From assembly GCA_963642885.1 (NCBI GenBank), contig CAVIJI010000008.1, positions 1 through 64,000 on the forward strand: a stretch of 64,000 nucleotides of DNA. The letters are read 5' to 3'. Each line of letters begins with the position of its first letter. The first letter of the stretch is position 1. The notes beneath the pieces are model-generated. The model saw nothing but the letters and a program-made list of their open reading frames with translations. It made no database searches and was not told the DNA's origin. The position numbers and the translations under genes are program-made. The DNA is from UMGS1696 sp963642885 (GTDB taxonomy: Bacteria; Bacillota; Clostridia; Oscillospirales; CAG-272). Shown here one piece after another: positions 24,894-33,793 of this stretch.

Positions 24894-25757
24894 ATGAAAT
24901 CAAAGGTTTATTTTTCTCGCGAAATCACACCGAAAAAAGTCTCTGAAATGTACGACTTGATTTGTGAGAATCTCAGCGGCAAAACAGCCGTAAAACTCCA
25001 CAGCGGAGAAGTCGGAAACCAAAACTTCCTCGGCCCCGAATTTTGGAATGACGTAATCAAAAAGAACGGTGGAGTCGTTGTCGAGTGCAATACCGCGTAT
25101 GAAGGCTCGCGAAACACTACCGAGAAGCATCTCGAAACACTCGAAAAACACGGTTGGAGCAAGTACTTTAACGTGGACCTTCTCGACGGTGAGGGAGACG
25201 ATATGATTCTCGATATTCCCGACGGAAAAATCATAAAAAAGAATTATGTCGGCTGCCATATCAAAAACTATGATTCGCTTCTTGTTCTCTCACATTTCAA
25301 AGGCCACCCCATGGGTGGTTACGGCGGAGCTCTGAAGCAGCTTTCAATAGGCGTAGCCTCCTCATTCGGTAAAGCTTATATTCACGGTGCCGGAGATCCC
25401 GCAAAGCTTTGGACAGCGGAGCATGACTTATTCCTCGAATCAATGGCCGATGCCGCTTATTCCGTTGTCAAGTATTTCGGCGGCAAATCCGCGTATATAA
25501 ACGTCATGAAGAACATGTCCGTTGACTGCGACTGCTGTGCCATAGCCGAAGATCCTTGTATGCCCGACATCGGAATTCTGGCGTCTGTAGACCCGATAGC
25601 AATCGATCAGGCTTGTATTGACCTTGTGTATTCCTCAGATGCTCCCGGAAAGGATCATCTCATCGAAAGAATAGAAACCAGAAACGGCATTCACACAATC
25701 GAAGCCGCTTCGGCTCTCGGTTTCGGTTCCCGCGAGTATGAGCTCATCGAGCTTTAA
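24894..25757 (+). CDS. DUF362 family protein
   Basis: A 287-residue soluble protein of the DUF362 family, whose members often carry a C-terminal 2[4Fe-4S] ferredoxin domain. Here that domain is absent; only a short cysteine cluster remains (VDCDCCAIAEDPCMPDIG, near residue 220). Recognisable family segments are KTAVKLHSGE, LLVLSHFKGHPMGGYGGALKQLSIG and ASVDPIAIDQACIDLV. The cluster might bind a metal (inference). The biochemical role of the family is not established. AAAAGGAG stands before the ATG. Confidence 0.85.
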   Translation: MKSKVYFSREITPKKVSEMYDLICENLSGKTAVKLHSGEVGNQNFLGPEFWNDVIKKNGGVVVECNTAYEGSRNTTEKHLETLEKHGWSKYFNVDLLDGEGDDMILDIPDGKIIKKNYVGCHIKNYDSLLVLSHFKGHPMGGYGGALKQLSIGVASSFGKAYIHGAGDPAKLWTAEHDLFLESMADAAYSVVKYFGGKSAYINVMKNMSVDCDCCAIAEDPCMPDIGILASVDPIAIDQACIDLVYSSDAPGKDHLIERIETRNGIHTIEAASALGFGSREYELIEL

Positions 25758-25840
25758 CACAGTAGCGTCAAACGACTGTTGTTCATGAAAACAGTATAGT
25801 TTTGACTCCTCTTTTATTCGTTTTTTCTATCAATCTTCCA

Positions 25841-25869
25841 TTGACACGAAATTCGTTTTCTGATACAAT
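25841..25869 (+). promoter_or_regulatory. Promoter of the pflA-pflB transcript
   Basis: TTGACA at 25841-25846, 17-base spacer, TACAAT at 25864-25869, just ahead of the ZTP riboswitch. Confidence 0.85.
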
Positions 25870-25875
25870 AAATAC

Positions 25876-26003
25876 ATCATATGACTGACGGATGATGCGG
25901 AAACACCATATATTGTGCTTTGCATAATATGGAAGAACCGCGTGGAGTATGATTGTATATTAGCCGACCGTCTGGGCACCTTCGCTCGGACGTCGGCTTT
26001 TTT
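25876..26003 (+). promoter_or_regulatory. ZTP (pfl motif) riboswitch with terminator
   Basis: The 5' part has GACTGACGG (25883-25891) and, after a variable arm, GGAAGAACCGCGTGGAG (25931-25947); the 3' hallmark CCGTCTGGGC is at 25968-25977. This matches the pfl/ZTP class, which binds ZMP/ZTP, signals of low 10-formyl-tetrahydrofolate. The 3' domain overlaps a terminator: AGCCGAC (25962-25968) with GTCGGCT (25992-25998), followed by six T. It lies in front of pflA-pflB, the gene pair the motif was named after: formate from PFL feeds the folate one-carbon pool. Confidence 0.93.
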
Positions 26004-26030
26004 AGTTCTCGCAACAGAAAGGATACTGTG

Positions 26031-26744
26031 ATGCTCGGGTATATCCACTCATTCGAATCCATGGGACTTGTTGACGGCCCCGGTATACGCAGTGTCGTAT
26101 TCATGCAGGGATGTCCCATGAGATGTATCTACTGTCACAATCCCGACACTTGGAAAACGGGTGAAGCGAACACCATGTCTCCCGAGGATATTTTAAAAAA
26201 GCTGCTTAGATTCAAAGTATACTACGGAAATGACGGAGGTGTTACTTTTTCGGGCGGCGAACCGCTTGCGCAGCCGCAATTCCTTGCACAATGTCTTAAA
26301 TTATGCAGAAGCAATGGAATTAATACATGTCTTGACACATCCGGGTGCGGAAACGGTGATTACGACGAAATACTGAAATATACCGATCTCATACTTTACG
26401 ATGTAAAGCATTATGACTCGGTTATGTACCGAACAATCACGTCGCAGCCTATCGAGCGTACACTGTTATTCCTCGATTCCGCACAAAGGCTCGGTATTCC
26501 TCTTTGGATAAGGCACGTAGTTGTTCCTGAAATTACCGACAGTATCGAGCATTTCGAGAAGCTTGAGGCTTATATCAGGACTTTAAAAAATGTAAAGCGT
26601 GTTGAACTACTGCCGTATCACAATCTCGGCGAATCCAAATACGCTGCCATGGGAATCGAGTACAAGCTTAAAGGCCTTCAGCCGACAAAAAACGAAAACA
26701 TAAACATTTGGAACGACAGACTTAATAAAAACTGTTTGTCGTAA
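26031..26744 (+). CDS. pflA: Pyruvate formate-lyase activating enzyme
   Basis: Radical SAM enzyme that places the glycyl radical on PflB. The 237-residue protein has the CxxxCxxC cluster in GCPMRCIYCHNPDTW, the GGEP-like motif VTFSGGEPLAQP, and the closing PYHNLGESKY and YKLKGLQPT typical of PFL activases. There is no extra ferredoxin domain, as in classical PflA. The ATG at 26031 follows AGAAAGGA at a good distance; the frame extends upstream into the riboswitch terminator, where no start is plausible. pflB follows after 17 bases. Placing pflA before pflB is the reverse of the E. coli order. Confidence 0.97.
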   Translation: MLGYIHSFESMGLVDGPGIRSVVFMQGCPMRCIYCHNPDTWKTGEANTMSPEDILKKLLRFKVYYGNDGGVTFSGGEPLAQPQFLAQCLKLCRSNGINTCLDTSGCGNGDYDEILKYTDLILYDVKHYDSVMYRTITSQPIERTLLFLDSAQRLGIPLWIRHVVVPEITDSIEHFEKLEAYIRTLKNVKRVELLPYHNLGESKYAAMGIEYKLKGLQPTKNENINIWNDRLNKNCLS

Positions 26745-26761
26745 AACTTACGGAGGTTACA

Positions 26762-29005
26762 ATGAGTATTGATGTAAACTGCAGTGCATGGAGCGGATTT
26801 AAAACCGGAGAATGGCGCCATCTCGTCAATGTACGCAACTTTATACAAAAGAATTACACCCCATATTCGGGTGATGAAAGCTTTCTTTCTGGAATTTCCG
26901 AAAAAACATCGAAAATATGGGAAAAAGCCGAAGCACTGATTAAGGAAGAAATCAACAAGGGAATTATAGATGTCGAGGTTAATGCCGTAGCGGGAATCAA
27001 CAATTTCGCGCCCGGTTATATCGACCGTGACAACGAGGTTATCGTAGGTCTGCAAACAGATGCTCCTCTGAAAAGGATAGTAAATCCGTTCGGCGGAATG
27101 AGGAACGCGGAGTCTGCTCTCGAACAGTACGGCTATCATCTTAATCCCGAAATCGAAAAGCACTTTAAGCTATACCGCAAAACTCACAACGAAGGTGTTT
27201 TCGATGCGTATCCGAAACGTACAAGACTTGCGAGAACGGCCGGATTGCTCACAGGTCTCCCCGATGCATACGGCAGAGGAAGAATCGTAGGTGACTACAG
27301 AAGAGTTCCGTTATACGGTACCGATTTTCTGATTGAAGAAAAGAAAAAGGATCTCGATCTGCTTGACGGCCCGATGACCGACGAACGCATCCGCCTCAGA
27401 GAAGAAGTACAGATGCAAATACGTGCGCTTAACGAAATGAAGGAAATGGCACTCACATACGGCTGTGACATATCAAAACCTGCCGAAAACGCGCGTGAAG
27501 CCGTACAGAATCTTTATCTCGCGTACTTAGCGGGAACAAAAGAAAACAACGGAGCCGCAACTTCTCTCGGTAGAACATCGACATTCCTTGATATATACAT
27601 TCAGCGTGATATCGAAAACGGATTGATTACCGAAAAGGATGCGCAGGAGCTTATCGACCAGTTCATAATAAAGCTTCGTTTAATCAGGCATCTCAGAACA
27701 CCCGAATATAATGAATTGTTCGGCGGCGACCCGACATGGGTAACGGAATCGATAGGCGGAATGGGTGTTGACGGACGTACTTTAGTCACCAAAAACTCTT
27801 TCCGTTATCTTCACACATTAATCAACCTCGGAACCGCACCCGAGCCTAATTTAACCGTACTCTGGAGCAAAGCTCTTCCGAAAGCCTTCAAAGATTACTG
27901 TGCTCGAATAAGCATTGACACCGACTCGATTCAGTACGAAAACGACGATATAATGCGTCCCATGTACGGTGATGATTACTGCATTGCATGCTGTGTGTCC
28001 GCAATGGCTGTAGGTAAACAGATGCAATTCTTCGGTGCGAGAGCAAATCTGGCTAAAAGCCTTTTATACGCAATAAACGGAGGCGTCGACGAAATCAAAG
28101 GCATAAAGGTTGTTCCCGAAATCGAAAAGGATAATGACGAGGTATTGGAATACTCCAAGGTATTGGCAAACTACAAGAAAGTTCTTGCATATGTCGCGGA
28201 GCTTTATGTCGACACAATCAACATTATCCACTACATGCACGATAAATACGCATACGAAAGCAGTCAGATGGCACTCCACGACACCTTGGTAGATAGACTT
28301 GCCGCATTCGGTGTAGCCGGCTTGTCTATCGCAGCAGATTCGCTGTCGGCAATCAAATTCGCAAAGGTTAAACCGATACGAAACGAAAACGGAATAACCG
28401 TCGATTTTGATGTCGAAGGAGATTTTCCCAAATACGGCAATGATAATGATCTCGTTGATGATATAGCGGTAGAAATTGTTTCCTATTTCTCTGCGGAATT
28501 GAAAAAGCACCCCCTCTACCGCGGTGCGATGCACACCCTTTCCGCGCTTACAATAACGAGCAATGTAATGTACGGTAAAAAAACAGGCTCTACTCCCGAC
28601 GGAAGGAACGCGGGAGAACCTTTCGCACCGGGTGCGAATCCCATGCACGGCCGTGATGTATACGGAGCTCTCGCTTCGCTTAACTCAGTCGCAAAAATAC
28701 CGTATCGCGCGGTATGCCAGGATGGTATATCAAACACATTCTCTATCGTTCCCGCCGCTCTCGGTAAAACAGACGAAAGCCGCACAAAGAATCTCGTGTC
28801 AATTCTCGACGGATACTTTGCGCAGGGAGCACATCATCTTAATGTAAACGTTATGAACCGTGAAATACTCGAGGATGCAATGGAACACCCCGAAAAATAT
28901 CCGACACTGACTATACGTGTATCGGGTTATGCGGTAAACTTCAACCGACTCACACGCGAACAGCAGCTTGAAGTAATCAAACGTACATTCCACGAAAGCA
29001 TGTAA
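26762..29005 (+). CDS. pflB: Formate C-acetyltransferase (pyruvate formate-lyase)
   Basis: Glycyl-radical enzyme that splits pyruvate with CoA into acetyl-CoA and formate in anaerobes. The 747-residue protein has the paired active-site cysteines in CIACCVSAMAVGKQMQ and the C-terminal glycyl-radical loop TIRVSGYAVNFNRL, only about 25 residues before the end. TSLGRTSTFLDIYIQRD and MNREILEDAMEHPEKYP are also PFL-specific rather than glycerol or choline lyase features. GGAGGTTACA precedes the ATG. Expressed with pflA under the ZTP riboswitch; ended by a strong terminator. It marks an obligately or facultatively anaerobic, formate-producing metabolism. Confidence 0.98.
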   Translation: MSIDVNCSAWSGFKTGEWRHLVNVRNFIQKNYTPYSGDESFLSGISEKTSKIWEKAEALIKEEINKGIIDVEVNAVAGINNFAPGYIDRDNEVIVGLQTDAPLKRIVNPFGGMRNAESALEQYGYHLNPEIEKHFKLYRKTHNEGVFDAYPKRTRLARTAGLLTGLPDAYGRGRIVGDYRRVPLYGTDFLIEEKKKDLDLLDGPMTDERIRLREEVQMQIRALNEMKEMALTYGCDISKPAENAREAVQNLYLAYLAGTKENNGAATSLGRTSTFLDIYIQRDIENGLITEKDAQELIDQFIIKLRLIRHLRTPEYNELFGGDPTWVTESIGGMGVDGRTLVTKNSFRYLHTLINLGTAPEPNLTVLWSKALPKAFKDYCARISIDTDSIQYENDDIMRPMYGDDYCIACCVSAMAVGKQMQFFGARANLAKSLLYAINGGVDEIKGIKVVPEIEKDNDEVLEYSKVLANYKKVLAYVAELYVDTINIIHYMHDKYAYESSQMALHDTLVDRLAAFGVAGLSIAADSLSAIKFAKVKPIRNENGITVDFDVEGDFPKYGNDNDLVDDIAVEIVSYFSAELKKHPLYRGAMHTLSALTITSNVMYGKKTGSTPDGRNAGEPFAPGANPMHGRDVYGALASLNSVAKIPYRAVCQDGISNTFSIVPAALGKTDESRTKNLVSILDGYFAQGAHHLNVNVMNREILEDAMEHPEKYPTLTIRVSGYAVNFNRLTREQQLEVIKRTFHESM

Positions 29006-29008
29006 TGA

Positions 29009-29062
29009 TAAAACAGTGTATTTCGCTATACTTAATAGTATGCGAAATACACTGTTTTTTTT
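29009..29062. terminator. Intrinsic terminator after pflB
   Basis: AAAACAGTGTATTTCGC pairs with GCGAAATACACTGTTTT (17 bp), followed by a run of T that overlaps the 3' end of the convergent glycosidase gene. It can serve both directions. Confidence 0.95.
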
Positions 29063-31034
29063 ATTTTATGCTGTAGAAAATCACGGTACCCTCTCTCGGT
29101 GCAAGCTTTACCGTAAGGCCGTCCGCAAGTTCATCCGAGCTTTTTTCGAAAGTTTTACCGTCTGAAGAATTTTCAAACACATATGTTTTACCTTCTTCCA
29201 CATGTATATGCGCGGTAAATGTTTCATTTTCAGCGAAAATATTTCGAATAAACTGGATGAATCCGCATTTATTGTCACTGTCATCGAACTGGCATACATA
29301 CCAGTCGTGTCTGTCCTTGCGGCATTCGGTAAGAGGATAATAATCCCCCTGAAGAGCTAACCGTGCCGCCCTTCTCCATATCTTCTCTGCGGCTATCGAA
29401 CGAGCGAACTCATCATCAGAAGCATCGAACCACGTCATATATGTCGCAGCGGGCACCATTGCATTCTGGAACGAAAAATCGTCGTTTTGCGTCCATGTGC
29501 CGCCGCTCTTTTCGACGTCTTCCCTATCCCATGACATATTGTGTGAACGGAAATAAGGAATCCACTCGTGCATTTGCCTGAATTGCTTCTGTTTAATTTC
29601 ATGTTTGCCGTATCCTACATCGGTATAGTGAAGCGGAACCGCACGTTTCATGGTTTCAATATCGTTTCTCCTGCCGCCCGAAGCACATGAGTCTATAATG
29701 AGTCCGGGGTTGCGTGCTCTCAGCTCATCCCAGTATTCGAGATACCCTTGCACATGCAGATTTTCTCTTGCGCCTATACGATCTTCTTCTTCGGCATCTA
29801 TCCAACAAGGCTTCGGATCGAAATTGAAATCCTGACGGTATACTCTGATGTGTCCTTCTTTGATTATCGAATCCACTCTGTTTGTTATCCACTTTCTCGC
29901 CGCGGGATTACCCAAATCGAGCAGCTTGTCATAACTGTTTACATCGGGTGAAAGCAGCCAATCGGGATGCTCTTTGTACAGCTCAGTACCTTCGGCTACT
30001 CTTTCGGGTTCGAACCATACAAGAAGCTTTATGTCGTTCTCATCGCATAACTTTCCTATCGGTTCAAATCCGTTCGGAAATCTCTCCGGATCAGGTTTCC
30101 ATGTACCGATATGAGGCCAGTTGTAATCACATTTATACCATCCGGCATCAATCCACCATATATCGGGTTTCAATCCTTTACGGATATATTCATGTATTGC
30201 GTTAACCTGATTTTTTTCCGTAGCAGCTGTATGCTCCGGTTTTCCTTCACAGCTCCAATAGTGCAGGCAAAGAGACGGATCAAGCGTATGCCCGTTGCTT
30301 CTGGGAATTATATGTGCCATATACCATCTTCTCCACTGATTGCATGAACGCGTTTCATCACCTTCGGTAAACATCAGTGTCAAAGAAGGAGTGCGCATTT
30401 TCTCACCGGGATGTATCTTCATATGACATCTCAGCTGTCCGCATCGATAATCCACACCGTTTTCGGTACGTTTTACAACAGCTTTCCACATCTGGCTCCA
30501 TCCCACTGCGGCACGGCAAACAAACGAATCGAATACAAGCTTCATATACGGGAATGCGCCTCTGCATGAATTGCCGTCTGTGGGATTAATTTGCATTTTC
30601 TCGGAATGAAGTGCATCGCGGAACCATTCGTACCCACTCTCGTCGCACGTATCTCCATTCCCGTGAACAAATTCGGTGAAATTTCCGACAATATTTCCGC
30701 CGAGCATAATGTCGGATATTACGGGAGTGTCCTCTGTTCCGTTATTTTGAAATTCAGCCACCCATTCCGATACCGCATAATCGTGATATTCGAGATGTAC
30801 CGCCTTGATTTCGAGACCGCATTCTTCACATACTCCGATATATTCGTATCGTGTAATGTTCGCGTCTACTGTTTCACGTGTACAGCTCCGTTTCATTGTA
30901 CTCGGAATGCCGCAAATCGTCCGCTCTCCTAACTTAAATGTAAGCGGAATGTCATACATATCACTTTCTTCGGATGTATGTATGAAGCCTTTTTCGATAA
31001 GCCGCATATCCGATTTTGTGGTTTTGCTTTCCAT
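29061..31034 (-). CDS. Glycoside hydrolase family 36 protein (alpha-galactosidase-like)
   Basis: A 657-residue cytoplasmic enzyme without signal peptide. The N-terminal beta-supersandwich is followed by a TIM barrel with GLKPDIWWIDAGWY, LVWFEPERVAEGTEL, and two catalytic Asp segments: the nucleophile in VYRQDFNF and the acid/base in DSCASGGRRND. In ordinary GH36 alpha-galactosidases these read KWDxN and NCSSGGGRFD, so this is a divergent branch and its exact substrate (alpha-galactosides or a related alpha-linked sugar) is uncertain. The last bases overlap the pflB terminator. recG ends 74 bases upstream on the same strand; no clear promoter is visible between, so they may be co-transcribed. 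SD is AAGGAGG. Confidence 0.85.
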   Translation of the reverse strand: MESKTTKSDMRLIEKGFIHTSEESDMYDIPLTFKLGERTICGIPSTMKRSCTRETVDANITRYEYIGVCEECGLEIKAVHLEYHDYAVSEWVAEFQNNGTEDTPVISDIMLGGNIVGNFTEFVHGNGDTCDESGYEWFRDALHSEKMQINPTDGNSCRGAFPYMKLVFDSFVCRAAVGWSQMWKAVVKRTENGVDYRCGQLRCHMKIHPGEKMRTPSLTLMFTEGDETRSCNQWRRWYMAHIIPRSNGHTLDPSLCLHYWSCEGKPEHTAATEKNQVNAIHEYIRKGLKPDIWWIDAGWYKCDYNWPHIGTWKPDPERFPNGFEPIGKLCDENDIKLLVWFEPERVAEGTELYKEHPDWLLSPDVNSYDKLLDLGNPAARKWITNRVDSIIKEGHIRVYRQDFNFDPKPCWIDAEEEDRIGARENLHVQGYLEYWDELRARNPGLIIDSCASGGRRNDIETMKRAVPLHYTDVGYGKHEIKQKQFRQMHEWIPYFRSHNMSWDREDVEKSGGTWTQNDDFSFQNAMVPAATYMTWFDASDDEFARSIAAEKIWRRAARLALQGDYYPLTECRKDRHDWYVCQFDDSDNKCGFIQFIRNIFAENETFTAHIHVEEGKTYVFENSSDGKTFEKSSDELADGLTVKLAPREGTVIFYSIK

Positions 31035-31108
31035 AAATTCCTCCTTGATTATCAGAAAATTTATTTGCCGACATTTATAAACATATTTAATAAATCGATT
31101 TTTCGCCG

Positions 31109-33292
31109 TCAGTTTACGGTTTTAACGGATTTGGAATTAAAACGTTTTAACTGTATTCGAAGCTCTTTATACTTTTCGTTTTTCAGGTACGGATCCTCCG
31201 ATGCTATCTTCTCGGCGTAGTATGCGGCTTTTTCTATCATCTCGGTATCGGTGCATGAGGATGCGAGATTCAGGTTAAGCTCTCCGCTTTGACGGATAAT
31301 ACCGCTGTCCGACAAGAAATCTCCGGGGCCCCTCTGCTCAAGGTCATACTCTGCTATCTCAAATCCGTCGGAAGTACTCTTTATTGCATCAAGACGTTTG
31401 CGTGAAACAGCATCCTTCGCATCCGAAACAAGAATAAAATACGATTTCACGCTGCCTCGTCCTACTCTGCCGCGAAGCTGATGCAATTGTGAAAGTCCGA
31501 ATCTCTCGGCATTTTCCACTATCATGAGCGAAGCATTCGGTACATTGACACCGACCTCGATTACGGTAGTCGAAACGAGTACGTCTATATTTCCCCTCTC
31601 GAACTCATGCATAACCTCTTCGCGTGCTCCGTTTTTCATTCTGCCGTGAATCAGTCCGATTCTCAACTCGGGCAATGCTTCGGATAAATATACCGCCATT
31701 GTTTCAGCTGCTTTCATCGGCAGTTTTTCACCTTGCCGGCTGTTTTCGAGAAGCATTATGTCGCCTATATTCTCGGTATCCTCGTTTTTATCCGTGTTCT
31801 CCTCCACCGCGGGACATACCACATACGTCTGATGCCCTTCATCTGCCTGTTTTTTTATAAACGCATTGAGTCGTTGTCGATAGCTTTCGTTGACCGTAAA
31901 CGTATCTACCTTTTGTCTGCCTTTCGGCAGCTCGTCTATGCGTGAAACGGCAATGCTTCCATATGAAACCAATGTCATTGTACGAGGTATCGGAGTGGCA
32001 CTCATTACAAGACAATGTACATTTTCCGCCTTCTCGAATAAAGCCGCACGTTGGGTTACACCAAAGCGATGCTGTTCGTCTATAACAGCGATTCCCAAAT
32101 TATCGAGTACGACATCATCGGATATAAGTGCCTGTGTACCTATGATTATATCTATTCTGTCATCCAATGGATTATCATCCCTTAATCCCTTAAGAATCAT
32201 ATCCCTCGCTTTTTTCTTTGTCGAACCCGTAAGAAGAGCACACTTAATCCCAAGCGGTTCCAACAGTGCACCCAAATCATTCGCATGCTGCTCCGCTAAA
32301 ATCTCCGTCGGAACCATTACCGCGGCTCTGTATCCGTTTTTAATCGCCGTATAACATGCGGCGGCGGCAACAACCGTCTTTCCGCTTCCCACATCTCCCG
32401 TGAGAATACGGTTCATGAGATACTTTCCCGACATATCGGACAGTATTTCCGACACGCACCTTTTCTGAGCCGACGTCAATTCGTACGGTAAAATATCGGT
32501 AAACTCATGTATTTCCGTATTACTCATCGGAATACTATTGCTTTTTTTTCCGATTTCACCTTTTACATCTACAGATAACATCATCATAAAAAGCTCATTG
32601 AATGTCAATCGTCTTTTTGCTTTTTCAATATCTTCTATCGACGATGGATGATGTATCGTATTCAGTGCATATGAATACGTAGGCAAAGCAAGCTCAGTCA
32701 GCATTTCGGGCGGTAAAAATTCTCTGAGCTCCTGTGAGATATATCTCAGCGCTTCCGAGATTATTCCAGACATAAATTTCTGCTTTATTCCCGCGGTAAG
32801 CGGATACACAGGTACGATATCAGGCAGTACGGCACCGCTGTAATAAGGCTCCGCTATCGGGTTATTCATTGTGAGAGCACCGTTTTCATGCACAATCTTA
32901 CCGAAAAAGCGAAAAACAGAGCCGATATGTATAGTGTTTTTTAAGTACTGCTGATTAAAATAGGTTATGTGTATCGTTCCGCTTTCATCGAAAGCACTGA
33001 ACTTCATCAATGTCATCCCTCTGCGTATCATTCTCACATTCGGTTCGTTTGATACGGTTAATACAACGGAAAAAATGCCGCTCTCTCCCCGGGCAAGCTT
33101 TTCTTTGATTTCTGCGGTTTGTACCGTATCCCCGCGGTTCTGATAGGCTCTCGGCAAACAGTTCACAAGATCATACAGGCTTTCCAGATTCATTGCCGTG
33201 AGACTCTTATATCTCGTTTCACCGACACCTTTAAGTATACTTACGGAAGACGAGAGGGTATATTTATTTTCTTTATCGGAATTATTTATCAT
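31109..33292 (-). CDS. recG: ATP-dependent DNA helicase RecG
   Basis: Branch-migrating helicase that remodels stalled forks and recombination intermediates. The 727-residue protein has the N-terminal wedge/OB domain (GIFSVVLTVSNEP, GSVFRFFGKI), helicase motif I LTGDVGSGKTVVAAAACY, motif II DEQHRFGV (DEQH in place of DEAD), motif III MSATPIPRT, and motifs V and VI with STTVIEVGVNVPNAS and HQLRGRVGRG, then the C-terminal RecG signature. No strong SD lies before the ATG at 33292; a slightly later start is possible. Confidence 0.96.
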   Translation of the reverse strand: MINNSDKENKYTLSSSVSILKGVGETRYKSLTAMNLESLYDLVNCLPRAYQNRGDTVQTAEIKEKLARGESGIFSVVLTVSNEPNVRMIRRGMTLMKFSAFDESGTIHITYFNQQYLKNTIHIGSVFRFFGKIVHENGALTMNNPIAEPYYSGAVLPDIVPVYPLTAGIKQKFMSGIISEALRYISQELREFLPPEMLTELALPTYSYALNTIHHPSSIEDIEKAKRRLTFNELFMMMLSVDVKGEIGKKSNSIPMSNTEIHEFTDILPYELTSAQKRCVSEILSDMSGKYLMNRILTGDVGSGKTVVAAAACYTAIKNGYRAAVMVPTEILAEQHANDLGALLEPLGIKCALLTGSTKKKARDMILKGLRDDNPLDDRIDIIIGTQALISDDVVLDNLGIAVIDEQHRFGVTQRAALFEKAENVHCLVMSATPIPRTMTLVSYGSIAVSRIDELPKGRQKVDTFTVNESYRQRLNAFIKKQADEGHQTYVVCPAVEENTDKNEDTENIGDIMLLENSRQGEKLPMKAAETMAVYLSEALPELRIGLIHGRMKNGAREEVMHEFERGNIDVLVSTTVIEVGVNVPNASLMIVENAERFGLSQLHQLRGRVGRGSVKSYFILVSDAKDAVSRKRLDAIKSTSDGFEIAEYDLEQRGPGDFLSDSGIIRQSGELNLNLASSCTDTEMIEKAAYYAEKIASEDPYLKNEKYKELRIQLKRFNSKSVKTVN

Positions 33293-33508
33293 AATGTTGT
33301 ACTTTTTATCATATTTTATTCTTTCTTTTCAATATATTAACACATCCGTCGGGAGAATGCAATAAGAATTATTCGTACTCCATTATCAAACCGCACAAAC
33401 GAATAATTTCACACGATAATTTTTCGACAAACAACCGATTTTTTTCAGCCGTCAATTTGTTCAAAATCGAAATTCACCGTTTTCACGGTAAAAAAACATA
33501 AACACATA

Positions 33509-33537
33509 TTGACTTTGCGAATAATGTGTGCTAAAAT
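33509..33537 (+). promoter_or_regulatory. Promoter of the shikimate operon leader
   Basis: TTGACT at 33509-33514, 17-base spacer, TAAAAT at 33532-33537. Transcription would start near 33544, 24 bases before the leader peptide. The 200 bases between this promoter and recG (33300-33500) hold no gene; they are AT-rich. Confidence 0.85.
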
Positions 33538-33567
33538 TAAGCCATCTTAAGCAAAGGATTAATCGTG

Positions 33568-33636
33568 ATGAAGAACAATATTGCGGCAGTTGCATATTTC
33601 TTTTTTTACTCTTACTTTTTTACCTGCAGGAAATAG
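33568..33636 (+). CDS. Phe/Tyr-rich leader peptide of the shikimate operon
   Basis: A 22-codon reading frame starting ATG AAG AAC, with AAAGGA ten bases upstream, ending in TAG. Codons 10-18 read YFFFYSYFF: five Phe and three Tyr in nine codons. The stop lies inside the region that can form a hairpin with the Tyr/Ser/Tyr codons. This is the hallmark of ribosome-mediated attenuation, as in the pheA leader of enteric bacteria, and its placement between a promoter and the gene for DAHP synthase, the first enzyme of aromatic amino acid synthesis, makes chance unlikely. Low charged tRNA-Phe or tRNA-Tyr would stall the ribosome over 33595-33621. Confidence 0.85.
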   Translation: MKNNIAAVAYFFFYSYFFTCRK

Positions 33637-33725
33637 TAAGAGTGTTTTTGCCGGAATTTTGTTTTTAAAACTTATATTAAAAACGGGCTTTCAGTATTAA
33701 CACTGATTGGCCCGTTTTATTTTTT
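33608..33725 (+). promoter_or_regulatory. Transcription attenuator (pause hairpin and terminator)
   Basis: Hairpin 1:2 is ACTCTTACT (33608-33616, within the Phe/Tyr codons) with AGTAAGAGT (33635-33643). The terminator is AAAACGGGC (33680-33688) with GCCCGTTTT (33710-33718), an inner CAGT/ACTG stem, and ATTTTTT after it. A stalled ribosome would cover 33608-33616 and free 33635-33643. A candidate competing fold uses GTTTTT (33661-33666) with AAAAAC (33679-33684), and GCC upstream with GGC, which would break the terminator. The exact antiterminator needs folding calculations. Confidence 0.75.
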
Positions 33726-33793
33726 GAGTACAACCGATTATTACCAGACTGTGAGATAAAATTTTAAAATTAAAAGAAATGAGATAAATTATT

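Noticed and set aside
25953..26030. N-terminal extension of pflA to a TTG at 25953
   Set aside because: It would be translated through the ZTP riboswitch terminator; ATG 26031 has a proper SD.
28064..28648. Leftward frame of 194 codons opposite pflB
   Set aside because: Shadow of the pflB frame without start signal or recognisable domain.
33293..33508. Possible gene in the recG-aroF spacer before the leader promoter
   Set aside because: AT-rich, no frame with start signal; only the promoter and leader further right are supported.
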